Shown here one piece after another: positions 41,582 to 49,574 of a stretch of 64,000 bases of DNA. The translations under genes and the position numbers were made by a program. Under the pieces are notes generated by a model. It ran no database searches. It had not been told where the DNA came from and worked only from the letters and a program-made list of their open reading frames with translations. How positions within the stretch are numbered: the first letter of the stretch is position 1; each line of letters begins with the position of its first letter. Source of the stretch: Lachnoclostridium sp. An169 (GTDB taxonomy: Bacteria > Bacillota > Clostridia > Lachnospirales > Lachnospiraceae). The stretch is taken from contig NZ_NFKT01000006.1 of assembly GCF_002160525.1 (NCBI RefSeq), forward strand, positions 105,741 through 169,740. Reading direction: 5' to 3'.

Positions 41582-42296
41582 GTGTACAGAGAGAATTTAT
41601 AACGGACTGATCAAAGAGAACCCGACCTTCGTTCTCATGCTCGGCATGTGCCCCACCCTTGCGGTCACGACTTCGGCGACCAACGGGATCGGCATGGGAC
41701 TCTCCACAACGGCGGTTCTGATTATGTCAAACATGCTGATCTCCATGCTTCGGAAGATTATTCCGGATTCCGTGCGAATGCCGGCTTTCATTGTTGTTGT
41801 GGCATCCTTCGTGACTATTGTGGATTTTCTCCTGGAGGGATTCCTGCCGGGGCTGTACGACTCCCTGGGGCTTTACATACCGCTGATCGTGGTAAACTGT
41901 ATTATCCTGGGAAGAGCGGAGAGCTACGCATCGAAAAATCCGGTGCTGCCGTCCATCTTTGACGGTGTGGGCATGGGACTGGGATTCACCTTCGGTCTGA
42001 CCTGTATCGGTATTGTCAGAGAACTGATCGGAGCGGGACAGATCTTCGGCGTCCAGGTTATGCCGGACTCCTACGTTCCGTTTACTATTTTTGTCCTGGC
42101 GCCGGGTGCTTTCTTTGTGCTTGCCGCCCTGGTGGCACTGATGAACAAGATCAAGAGAGCAGCGGCGAAGAGAGGCAAACCGATGCCCGAAGCAGTGGGA
42201 TGCGGCGCCGGATGCGCTTCCTGCCAGAACCGTACAGCCTGCGGGGGACATCTGATCAGACCAGAGACCGCAGACGGCGGAAAAGAGAAAGAATAG
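41574..42296 (+). CDS. rnfE: Rnf complex subunit E with a cysteine-rich tail
   Basis: Integral membrane subunit of 240 residues (six helices) that with RnfA forms the membrane core holding an intramembrane iron site; Cys in MLGMCPTLAVTT and the second half CIGIVRELIG are the expected ligands. The GTG at 41574 after AGGAGG is preferred to the GTG at 41568. After the last helix a 40-residue cytoplasmic tail contains CGAGCASCQNRTACGG, four Cys in a CxxxCxxC-x5-C spacing that I do not know from standard RnfE. It could bind zinc or a cluster. Confidence 0.93.
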   Translation: MNKCTERIYNGLIKENPTFVLMLGMCPTLAVTTSATNGIGMGLSTTAVLIMSNMLISMLRKIIPDSVRMPAFIVVVASFVTIVDFLLEGFLPGLYDSLGLYIPLIVVNCIILGRAESYASKNPVLPSIFDGVGMGLGFTFGLTCIGIVRELIGAGQIFGVQVMPDSYVPFTIFVLAPGAFFVLAALVALMNKIKRAAAKRGKPMPEAVGCGAGCASCQNRTACGGHLIRPETADGGKEKE

Positions 42297-42309
42297 GAGG
42301 GACAGAGAT

Positions 42310-42909
42310 ATGGGAGATTTGCAGAATTTACTTCTCATTGCAGTCGGATCTGCTTTTGTAAATAACGTTGTGCTCAGTCAGTTCCTCGGTATCTGTCCGT
42401 TTCTCGGAGTATCCAAAAATGTGAAGACTGCCGCCGGAATGGGCAGCGCCGTGGTGTTCGTCATCACGATCGCCTCTTTTGTGACCGGGCTGATCTACAA
42501 GTTCATCCTCGGCAATAAGAATATCATGGGAGGAGAACTGGAATATCTGAACACCATTGTTTTTATCCTTGTGATTGCCGCTCTGGTACAGTTTGTGGAG
42601 ATGTTCCTGAAGAAATCCATGCCTTCGCTGTACAACGCCCTGGGCGTGTATCTGCCGCTGATCACGACCAACTGTGCCGTGCTCGGTGTGGCGCTGACCA
42701 ATGTGGAGAGCGGATACGGACTTCTCACCGGTGTGGTAAACGGATTTGCAACCGCATTCGGTTTTCTGGTATCCATTGTCCTGATGGCGGGAATCCGCGA
42801 GAAGATCGAGCACAATGACATCAGCGAATCGTTTCAGGGAACCCCTATTGTCCTTGTGACAGCAGGGCTGATGGCGATTGCGTTTTTCGGATTCTCAGGT
42901 TTGATATAG
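42310..42909 (+). CDS. rnfA: Rnf complex subunit A
   Basis: Integral membrane protein of 199 residues with six helices, paralogous to RnfE in inverted topology. The conserved NNVVLSQFLGICPFLGVSK near residue 20 and TTNCAVLGVALTN near 115 hold the Cys ligands to the intramembrane cluster. RBS is AGGAGGGACAGAGAT. It lies between rnfE and rnfB. Confidence 0.96.
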   Translation: MGDLQNLLLIAVGSAFVNNVVLSQFLGICPFLGVSKNVKTAAGMGSAVVFVITIASFVTGLIYKFILGNKNIMGGELEYLNTIVFILVIAALVQFVEMFLKKSMPSLYNALGVYLPLITTNCAVLGVALTNVESGYGLLTGVVNGFATAFGFLVSIVLMAGIREKIEHNDISESFQGTPIVLVTAGLMAIAFFGFSGLI

Positions 42910-42921
42910 GAGGACTGTGGC

Positions 42922-43746
42922 ATGAGTATAACAGGAATTATTTTAGCTGCTGTGATTGTCGGCGGCACAGGTTTGTTCATCGGCGTCTTCCTGGGAATCT
43001 CCGGCAAGAAGTTCGCAGTGGAAGTGGACGAGAGGGAGGAAGCTGTCCTGGAAGTCCTTCCGGGCAACAACTGCGGCGGATGCGGATATGCCGGGTGTTC
43101 CGGACTGGCTGCCGCGATTGTGGCAGGTGAGGCGGAGGTCGGCGGATGTCCGGTCGGCGGAGCGCCGGTGGCGGAAAAGATCGGAAAGATCATGGGCGTG
43201 GACGCAGGCGCCCAGGAGAGAAAAGTCGCTTTTGTAAAATGCGGCGGTACCTGCGAAAAGGCAAAGAATGAATATGAGTATTACGGAATCAGAGACTGTG
43301 TGATGGCGAACCAGATGCAGGACGGCGGGGCAAAGGGCTGCCAGTACGGCTGCCTGGGATACGGCTCCTGTGTGAGCGCCTGCCCCTTTGACGCCATTCA
43401 CATAGTAGATGGCATTGCAGTAGTGGACAAAGAAGCCTGCAAGGCATGCGGAAAATGTGTTGCCGTCTGCCCGAAGCATCTGATCGAACTGATCCCCTAC
43501 AAACAGAAGACCTTTGTGCGGTGCAACTCCAACGAGAAAGGGAAAGCACTCATGGATGTCTGCCAGGTCGGCTGCATCGGCTGCCGCCTCTGCGAGAAGA
43601 ACTGTGAGGCAGGAGCCATCACGGTGAACAATTTCCTGGCCCATATTGATGCGGACAAATGTACCAACTGCGGCGTCTGCGCCCAGAAGTGCCCGCGCGG
43701 GATCATCATTCCGGGAGGAGAATCGGCCCGCCGGATATCCGGATGA
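42922..43746 (+). CDS. rnfB: Rnf complex subunit B
   Basis: Ferredoxin-like subunit of 274 residues. A membrane helix at 5-25 is followed by the DUF-type Fe-S domain (NNCGGCGYAGCSGLA), a further Cys cluster region (GCQYGCLGYGSCVSACP) and three more 4Fe-4S motifs (CKACGKCVAVCP, CIGCRLCEKNC, CTNCGVCAQKCP). The number of clusters fits the Clostridial long RnfB. It is the last Rnf gene; a new promoter begins 14 bp after its stop. Confidence 0.96.
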   Translation: MSITGIILAAVIVGGTGLFIGVFLGISGKKFAVEVDEREEAVLEVLPGNNCGGCGYAGCSGLAAAIVAGEAEVGGCPVGGAPVAEKIGKIMGVDAGAQERKVAFVKCGGTCEKAKNEYEYYGIRDCVMANQMQDGGAKGCQYGCLGYGSCVSACPFDAIHIVDGIAVVDKEACKACGKCVAVCPKHLIELIPYKQKTFVRCNSNEKGKALMDVCQVGCIGCRLCEKNCEAGAITVNNFLAHIDADKCTNCGVCAQKCPRGIIIPGGESARRISG

Positions 43747-43759
43747 AAAATACATATGG

Positions 43760-43788
43760 TTGCACAATAAAAACGGGTGTGCTATGAT
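43760..43788 (+). promoter_or_regulatory. Probable sigma-A promoter after rnfB
   Basis: TTGCAC (43760-43765) and TATGAT (43783-43788), 17-bp spacer, 30 bp before the NusG-II gene start. Confidence 0.62.
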
Positions 43789-43817
43789 ATTGCAGGTAAA
43801 TGGGGTGACGCGGCGCT

Positions 43818-44174
43818 ATGAAGAAAAATGACTGGATTCTCGGAGGCGCTGTTGCAGGAGCTGCAGTTCTGCTGCTGCTTTTTCAGTTTCTGCGCGGCGC
43901 CGGCAAAGCAGAGACTGTGGCTGTGACAGTGGACGGAGAGCTTTACGGCACATATGCCCTTTCGGAGGATCAGACGGTAGATATTAACGGGACCAACCGT
44001 CTTGTGATCCGGCACGGAAGTGCATGGATGGAATGGGCAGACTGTCCGGATCAGATCTGCGTGAATCACAGCGCTGTTTCCCGGGAAGGCGAGAGTATTA
44101 TCTGCCTTCCGAACAAGGTTGTCGCGGCGGTTCGGGGATCGGAAGAGACGGGCGTTGACGCTGCTGTACAGTAA
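43818..44174 (+). CDS. NusG domain II-containing exported protein
   Basis: A 118-residue protein with one N-terminal membrane helix (ILGGAVAGAAVLLLLFQF) and an extracytoplasmic beta domain of the NusG_II type: VAVTVDGELYGTYALSEDQ, then WADCPDQICVNHSAVSREGESIICLPNK with a Cys pair. These are regularly found with a Gx transporter gene and near Rnf genes or ApbE in Clostridia. The function is unknown; a role in maturation of exported redox or flavin proteins is speculation from context. Confidence 0.82.
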   Translation: MKKNDWILGGAVAGAAVLLLLFQFLRGAGKAETVAVTVDGELYGTYALSEDQTVDINGTNRLVIRHGSAWMEWADCPDQICVNHSAVSREGESIICLPNKVVAAVRGSEETGVDAAVQ

Positions 44175-44217
44175 AGTGTGCAGAGATTCGGGAAATCCGG
44201 CAGAAAGAGGGAAGAAG

Positions 44218-44709
44218 TTGAAGAACAGAGCAGCGTATTTTGGCGTGTTTACGGCACTTGCCCTGATTTTGAGCTACATAGAGTCGCTGATTCCCATCCA
44301 TTTCGGCATTCCCGGGGCAAAGCTCGGACTGGCGAACCTGATCATTGTGATCGTTTTATACCGGACGGGATGGAGAGATGCGCTGCTGCTGTCTGTTGTG
44401 AGGATTGTCCTTTCCGGTTTTATTTTCGGCAATCTGTTCGCTGTTGTCTACAGTCTGGCGGGAGGAATCTTAAGCCTTGCGGTGATGGCGCTCCTGAAAA
44501 AGAGCAGTGCTTTCAGCGTGGTGGGGGTGAGCCTGGCGGGCGGTGTATGCCATAATCTCGGACAACTCACAGTTGCCATGATTGTCGTGGAGACTTATCA
44601 GGTGGGGTACTATTTCCCAATGCTTCTGATCGCGGGTATGGCGACAGGGACTGTGATCGGGATTGCAGCCGGGGAAGTGCTCCGGCGGATTCAGAATATC
44701 AGAATTTAG
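44218..44709 (+). CDS. Gx transporter family / heptaprenyl diphosphate synthase component I-like membrane protein
   Basis: A 163-residue protein with five to six helices. The N-terminal IPIHFGIPGAKLGLANLI is the family signature. The start is TTG at 44218 after AGAGGGAAGAAG, with no ATG in reach. Annotated homologues are called Gx transporter or HepT component I; neither activity is proven. It is paired with the NusG-II gene in many genomes and resembles ECF S-components in helix layout, so uptake of a small molecule is one possibility. Confidence 0.8.
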   Translation: MKNRAAYFGVFTALALILSYIESLIPIHFGIPGAKLGLANLIIVIVLYRTGWRDALLLSVVRIVLSGFIFGNLFAVVYSLAGGILSLAVMALLKKSSAFSVVGVSLAGGVCHNLGQLTVAMIVVETYQVGYYFPMLLIAGMATGTVIGIAAGEVLRRIQNIRI

Positions 44710-44765
44710 GTTTTCTGAATTTAGCGGAAAGCGGATTTGAAACAGAAACGGAAAAGGGGAACAGG

Positions 44766-45377
44766 ATGATTTCATATATCAGAGGAGAACTTGCGGCTGT
44801 AGAAGATCAGAAAATTGTTGTGGATGTGGGCGGCGTCGGATACGGGATATTCATGTCACGGCAGGCGATTGCCCTGCTGCCGCCATCGGGAAACGAGGTA
44901 AAGATCCACACCTATCTCAATGTAAAGGAGGATGCCCTGCAGCTCTATGGATTTCTGACCAGGGATGATCTGGAGATCTTCCGGCTGCTGATCGGAGTCA
45001 GCGGGATCGGCCCCAAAGGAGGGCTTAATATTTTGTCCTGTCTTTCTCCGGACGAACTCCGTTTTGCAGTGCTGTCAGGGGATGCAAAGACGATCTCCTC
45101 CGCTCCAGGGATCGGGAAGAAGACGGCGGAGAAGCTGATTCTGGAGCTCAAAGACAAGCTGAATATCGAGGATGTGCTGAACCGGGCAGCCCACGGGGAC
45201 GAAGTGGCGCAGACCGGCCAGGAGAGCGCGGCGGAAGGCATGCAGGCAGAAGCAGTGCAGGCTCTGGTCGCTCTGGGGTACGGAAGCGCGGAAAGCCTGC
45301 GCGCGGTGAAGAAGACTTCTGCGGACTGCGCGACGGTTGAGGATGTGCTGAAGGAAGCTCTGAAGTATCTGTTTTAA
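44766..45377 (+). CDS. ruvA: Holliday junction branch migration protein RuvA
   Basis: Tetrameric junction-binding subunit of RuvAB, 203 residues. Domain I is the OB fold (MISYIRGELAAVEDQKIVVDVGGVGYGI), domain II has the two HhH motifs (LLIGVSGIGPKGGLNIL and ISSAPGIGKKTAEKLI) and domain III, after an acidic linker, is the RuvB-binding helix bundle (AVQALVALGYGSAES). It is 33 bp upstream of ruvB. Confidence 0.97.
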   Translation: MISYIRGELAAVEDQKIVVDVGGVGYGIFMSRQAIALLPPSGNEVKIHTYLNVKEDALQLYGFLTRDDLEIFRLLIGVSGIGPKGGLNILSCLSPDELRFAVLSGDAKTISSAPGIGKKTAEKLILELKDKLNIEDVLNRAAHGDEVAQTGQESAAEGMQAEAVQALVALGYGSAESLRAVKKTSADCATVEDVLKEALKYLF

Positions 45378-45410
45378 GGCGGAAGAAATATGCAAGGATG
45401 ACGGACAAGA

Positions 45411-46415
45411 ATGGGAAAACGAATCATTACCACGGAAAATCTGGAAGAAGATATCAAGCTGGAGGGAGAGTTAAGGCCCCAGCTTTTAAAGGATTATATC
45501 GGTCAGGAAAAAGCGAAGAAAACACTGCAGATCTATATTGAGGCGGCGAAGGCGAGAGACGAGGCGCTTGACCATGTGCTGTTTTACGGACCGCCCGGAC
45601 TGGGGAAGACGACCCTTGCGGGGATCATAGCGAACGAGATGGGTGTGCACATGAAAGTGACCTCCGGACCTGCCATCGAGAAGCCCGGAGAGATGGCGGC
45701 GATCCTCAACAGTCTGCAGGAGCATGATGTCCTTTTTGTAGATGAGATTCACCGTCTGAACCGGCAGGTGGAGGAAGTGATGTATCCGGCCATGGAAGAC
45801 TACGCCATAGATATCATGATCGGGAAGGGCGCGGGAGCCCGCTCCATCCGCCTGAATCTCCCGAAGTTTACCCTTGTAGGCGCGACCACCAGGGCGGGCA
45901 TGCTCACAGCGCCGCTACGGGACCGTTTCGGAGTTGTGAACCGCCTGGAATTTTACACGGATCAGGAGCTCAAGACCATTATCCTGCGCTCGGCAAAAGT
46001 GCTGAATGTGGAGATCGAGGAGGAGGGTGCCCTGGAACTGGCAAGGCGCTCCCGAGGGACGCCCCGTCTGGCGAACCGGCTCCTGAAAAGAGTGAGGGAT
46101 TTCGCCCAGGTCAAGTACGACGGGGTGATCACCAGAGAAGTAGCCAATTATGCTCTTGATCTTCTGGATGTGGACAAGTACGGACTGGATCACATTGACA
46201 GGAGTATCCTGCTGACCATGATCGAGAAGTTCCAGGGAGGCCCCGTGGGGCTTGACACCCTTGCCGCGGCCATCTCGGAAGATGCGGGAACCCTGGAGGA
46301 TGTGTATGAGCCGTACCTGCTGAAAAACGGATTTATCCAGCGCACACCGCGGGGAAGAGTGGTGACCGGACTTGCCTATTCGCATCTCGGGATCCCCGCC
46401 CCGCAGGTTTCATGA
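45411..46415 (+). CDS. ruvB: Holliday junction DNA helicase RuvB
   Basis: Hexameric AAA+ motor of 334 residues that drives branch migration. Walker [10 protein letters not shown], Walker B FVDEIHRL, sensor 1 LVGATTRAG and the arginine-finger region LRDRFG are present, then a C-terminal winged-helix ([27 protein letters not shown]). The start follows GGATGACGGACAAG, a weak ribosome site. Confidence 0.98.
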   Translation: MGKRIITTENLEEDIKLEGELRPQLLKDYIGQEKAKKTLQIYIEAAKARDEALDHVLFYGPPGLGKTTLAGIIANEMGVHMKVTSGPAIEKPGEMAAILNSLQEHDVLFVDEIHRLNRQVEEVMYPAMEDYAIDIMIGKGAGARSIRLNLPKFTLVGATTRAGMLTAPLRDRFGVVNRLEFYTDQELKTIILRSAKVLNVEIEEEGALELARRSRGTPRLANRLLKRVRDFAQVKYDGVITREVANYALDLLDVDKYGLDHIDRSILLTMIEKFQGGPVGLDTLAAAISEDAGTLEDVYEPYLLKNGFIQRTPRGRVVTGLAYSHLGIPAPQVS

Positions 46416-46424
46416 AAAAAACAG

Positions 46425-46453
46425 TTGGTTTTTGCTGGTAAATAGTTTATAAT
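46425..46453 (+). promoter_or_regulatory. Probable sigma-A promoter for zapA
   Basis: TTGGTT (46425-46430) and TATAAT (46448-46453) with a 17-bp spacer, 28 bp before the zapA start. Confidence 0.6.
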
Positions 46454-46481
46454 AGCAGGTAAGAAACACGAGGAGGATGCT

Positions 46482-46892
46482 ATGAGTTCAGCAAAACATT
46501 ATACAGAAGTATTGATCGGGGGAAAGGTATATACTTTAAGCGGATTTGAAGGCGAAGAGTATCTACAGAAAGTATCTTCCTATCTGAACCATAAGATAAC
46601 AGAGTGCGCCAACAGTGAAGGCTACAGGAAACAGAGCGCCGACACAAGGAACGTGCTCCTTGCCCTGAATATAGCGGACGATTATTTTAAGGCGAAGAAG
46701 CAGGGGGATTCCCTTGAGAATGATATCGAGTTGAAAGACAAGGAGATGTATGATCTTAAGCATGAGCTGATTTCAGCACAGATCAAGCTTGAGAATGTGG
46801 AGAAGGAGCTTGCCAAGATGAAGGAGGAGAACAACGACCTTCAGATGCAGATCGTGAAGCTCGAGACAGAGATGAAGAACCGCAGAAGATAG
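46482..46892 (+). CDS. zapA: Cell division protein ZapA
   Basis: A 136-residue cytoplasmic protein that bundles FtsZ. The globular head is EVLIGGKVYTLSGFEGEEYLQKVSSYLNHKI with ALNIADDYFKAK; after residue 75 a continuous coiled coil (LKHELISAQIKLENVEKELAKMKEEN) extends to a basic end. This longer coiled-coil form is normal in Clostridia. RBS GAGGAGGATGCT. Confidence 0.9.
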   Translation: MSSAKHYTEVLIGGKVYTLSGFEGEEYLQKVSSYLNHKITECANSEGYRKQSADTRNVLLALNIADDYFKAKKQGDSLENDIELKDKEMYDLKHELISAQIKLENVEKELAKMKEENNDLQMQIVKLETEMKNRRR

Positions 46893-46969
46893 GGGCGGCA
46901 GTGGGCAGCCGCAGAAGATCGCGGATGCAGGCAGGTGTAGGCCATACATATAGTTTAAGAAATAACATG

Positions 46970-46989
46970 GGCTGTCAGAAACGACAGCC
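46970..46989 (+). terminator. Hairpin after zapA
   Basis: GGCTGTC / GACAGCC, 7-bp stem with a 6-nt loop, followed by TATTTCATT. A weak terminator about 80 bp beyond the zapA stop. Confidence 0.5.
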
Positions 46990-47001
46990 TATTTCATTAA
47001 C

Positions 47002-47017
47002 TGCCGGATATCCGGCA
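47002..47017. promoter_or_regulatory. Perfect 16-bp palindrome upstream of the U32 gene
   Basis: TGCCGGATATCCGGCA, a perfect palindrome 38 bp before the U32 peptidase start. It could be an operator or a chance palindrome. Confidence 0.35.
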
Positions 47018-47054
47018 AAACAGAAAAAGGAGAGACAGCGACGGTCTGGGTTTT

Positions 47055-49535
47055 ATGAAGAAAGAAAGAGAAAGACAGGTTGAGATTCTCTCACCGGCGG
47101 GATCTTATGCAAGTTTCCGGGCGGCTTTAAACGCCGGGGCAGATGCCGTATATGCCGGGGGAGAACGTTTTGGCGCACGTGCGTATGCGGACAATTTTAC
47201 ACAGGAGGAGCTTATCACGGCAGTGAGAGAGGCGCACCTGTTCGGGAAAAAGCTGTATCTGACAGTGAACACGCTTTTGAAGGACAGTGAGATGGACGGG
47301 CTCTATGACTATCTGCTGCCGTACTACGAAAACGGACTGGACGCGGTGATTGTCCAGGATGCAGGTGTGTTTGCCTGTGTCAGAGAGTGGTTTCCCGATC
47401 TGGATATCCACGCCAGCACGCAGATGACCATAACAGATCTGTATGGCGCAAAATTTCTGGAGGAGCAGGGGGCGTCGAGAGTGGTTCCCGCCAGGGAACT
47501 CTCTCTGAAAGAGATCCGCAGGATCCGTGAGGGGTCGAATCTTGAGATCGAGTGCTTTGTCCACGGTGCTCTGTGTTACTGCTATTCCGGACAGTGCCTG
47601 TTAAGCAGCATGATCGGAGGAAGGAGCGGGAACCGGGGACAGTGCGCGCAGCCCTGCCGTCTGCCATATACGACAGGCGGGGAGAAAAAGTATTTCCTGA
47701 GCCCGAAGGATATCTGTACGCTTGAGCTGATCCCGGATATGATCGAGGCCGGGATTGATTCGTTTAAGATCGAGGGGCGCATGAAGAAACCGGAGTATGT
47801 GGCGGCGGTGACTGCCATGTACAGGAAATATGCAGACCTCTATATGGAAAAAGGAAGAGAACACTTCCATGTAGAGAAGAAGGACCGTGAGATGCTCATG
47901 GATCTTTACAACCGTGGCGGCTCTTCCACAGGGTATTATCAGATGCATAACGGGAAAGAGATGATGTCTCTGGAACGCCCGAACCATACCGGGGTTCCGG
48001 CGGTGGAAGTCCTGTCCCAGAAGGGCAGGGAGGTTATGGGGAAATCTCTGACAGAGCTGAACCGGGGCGATGTGATCGGAATTGGCGGCGAACGGTCGGA
48101 CTATACTCTGGGAAAAAGTGTGAAGGAGGGAGAGCGGATTTCTTTTCTTGTCCCCGGTAAAACCAGGATGAGAAAGGGAGAAGTCCTGTTCCGGATTCGG
48201 AACGGATCTCTGATCGAGGAGATAAAAAGCAGATATGTGGACGGAATGAAACAGAAGAAGATCAGCGGCTTTCTCAGCATGTGCGCCGGAAGCCCGGCGA
48301 GCCTTACCGTGGTCGATGGGGAGATTTCCTGTACAGTCTGCACCGGAGAGGCAGTGCAGAAGGCAGAGAGAAGCCCCCTGGAAGAAGAGCAGGTCCGCTC
48401 GCGGATGATGAAGACAGGGAACACTCCCTTTTCTTTTGAAACACTGGAAATTTATATGGAGGACGGCGTGTTCCTTCCGATGCAGCAGCTCAATCAGCTC
48501 AGGCGCAGCGCTCTGGAACAGCTAGAAGAGGAGAATTGCGCCCGGTTCTTCCGGAAGAATGCCCGCCTGTCCTGCACCGTGGAAATGGCCGCCAAGAGAG
48601 ACCAGGGGAAGGAAGACAGGCAGCATACAGAGATTCCCGTCACAGTTCTTGCGGAGACGGTGGAACAGCTGGAAGCGGTGGCGCAGTATATAGAGGAAGA
48701 ATCTGCACAAGCTATGAGGGAAGCCGGGAAGGAAGATCATGGCACTGCAAAGGTGAAAAGAACATGCAGGCTCTCGCGGGTCTGTCCGGACTGTCTGATG
48801 ACAGATGATTTTTTTGAAAATGAGAAAATCCTCCATATTCTGAACCGTGTGAGGAAGGCCGGGATCGGTGTGTTTCCCGCTCTGCCGCGCATTTTCCGGG
48901 CGGGGATGGAAAAATGGTTTGAGAAGGCGGTAAGCCTGGCAGGACAATTCCCGGCAGACGGTTTTCTGATCCGCAATTACGAGAGCTTCTGGTTCCTCAG
49001 AAAACATGGATTTGACAAAACGCTCGTCTTAGACCATAATCTATATGTGTTCAACCGGTACGCGAAACAGTTCTGGAACAGGCTGGGTGTATCCATGTAT
49101 ACCGCTCCGGTGGAACTCAACGCCGGAGAACTTGGAACCCTGGGCATAGATGACGGGGAACTGATCGTATACGGGTATCTTCCGGTTATGGTATCCGCCC
49201 AGTGCGTCCGGAAAAATTCTGCCGGCTGCACGGGAAAGAACGGCACCATGAAGCTCACGGACCGGTATGGAAATACATTTCCGGTAAAGAATTACTGCCT
49301 GCCGTGTTATAATATTATCTACAATACAGTCCCTCTCTGGCTTGGCGGACAGATGAAGCAGATTCGTGAGCTGGCCCCGCAATCTGTCAGGATCCAGTTT
49401 TCTGTGGAATCAGGAGAGGAAGCCCGCGCAGTGCTTGAGCGGATGGGAGAAGCTCCCGGAAAGTTCCGGAAGAAGGCATATGCAGACGGGAGGGCAGAGT
49501 ACACGACAGGGCACTTTAAAAGAGGAATTATATAA
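47055..49535 (+). CDS. U32 family peptidase / RlhA-like protein with DUF3656
   Basis: An 826-residue member of the U32 group, which includes RlhA (hydroxylation of 23S rRNA C2501) and TrhP. The U32 barrel covers residues 8-330, with ILSPAGSYASFRAALNAGAD, HASTQMTI and the signature GRSGNRGQCAQPCRLPY containing the Fe-S-type Cys; ECFVHGALCYCYSGQC adds the rest. A DUF3656 collagenase-like domain and a second barrel-like part follow (CRLSRVCPDCLMTD and YGYLPVMVSAQC near the end). This length matches the family's long form. The start at 47055 has only a weak ribosome site. Confidence 0.9.
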   Translation: MKKERERQVEILSPAGSYASFRAALNAGADAVYAGGERFGARAYADNFTQEELITAVREAHLFGKKLYLTVNTLLKDSEMDGLYDYLLPYYENGLDAVIVQDAGVFACVREWFPDLDIHASTQMTITDLYGAKFLEEQGASRVVPARELSLKEIRRIREGSNLEIECFVHGALCYCYSGQCLLSSMIGGRSGNRGQCAQPCRLPYTTGGEKKYFLSPKDICTLELIPDMIEAGIDSFKIEGRMKKPEYVAAVTAMYRKYADLYMEKGREHFHVEKKDREMLMDLYNRGGSSTGYYQMHNGKEMMSLERPNHTGVPAVEVLSQKGREVMGKSLTELNRGDVIGIGGERSDYTLGKSVKEGERISFLVPGKTRMRKGEVLFRIRNGSLIEEIKSRYVDGMKQKKISGFLSMCAGSPASLTVVDGEISCTVCTGEAVQKAERSPLEEEQVRSRMMKTGNTPFSFETLEIYMEDGVFLPMQQLNQLRRSALEQLEEENCARFFRKNARLSCTVEMAAKRDQGKEDRQHTEIPVTVLAETVEQLEAVAQYIEEESAQAMREAGKEDHGTAKVKRTCRLSRVCPDCLMTDDFFENEKILHILNRVRKAGIGVFPALPRIFRAGMEKWFEKAVSLAGQFPADGFLIRNYESFWFLRKHGFDKTLVLDHNLYVFNRYAKQFWNRLGVSMYTAPVELNAGELGTLGIDDGELIVYGYLPVMVSAQCVRKNSAGCTGKNGTMKLTDRYGNTFPVKNYCLPCYNIIYNTVPLWLGGQMKQIRELAPQSVRIQFSVESGEEARAVLERMGEAPGKFRKKAYADGRAEYTTGHFKRGII

Positions 49536-49574
49536 AGATATTCATATCATATAAGAATATAAAGCAGGTGAAAG

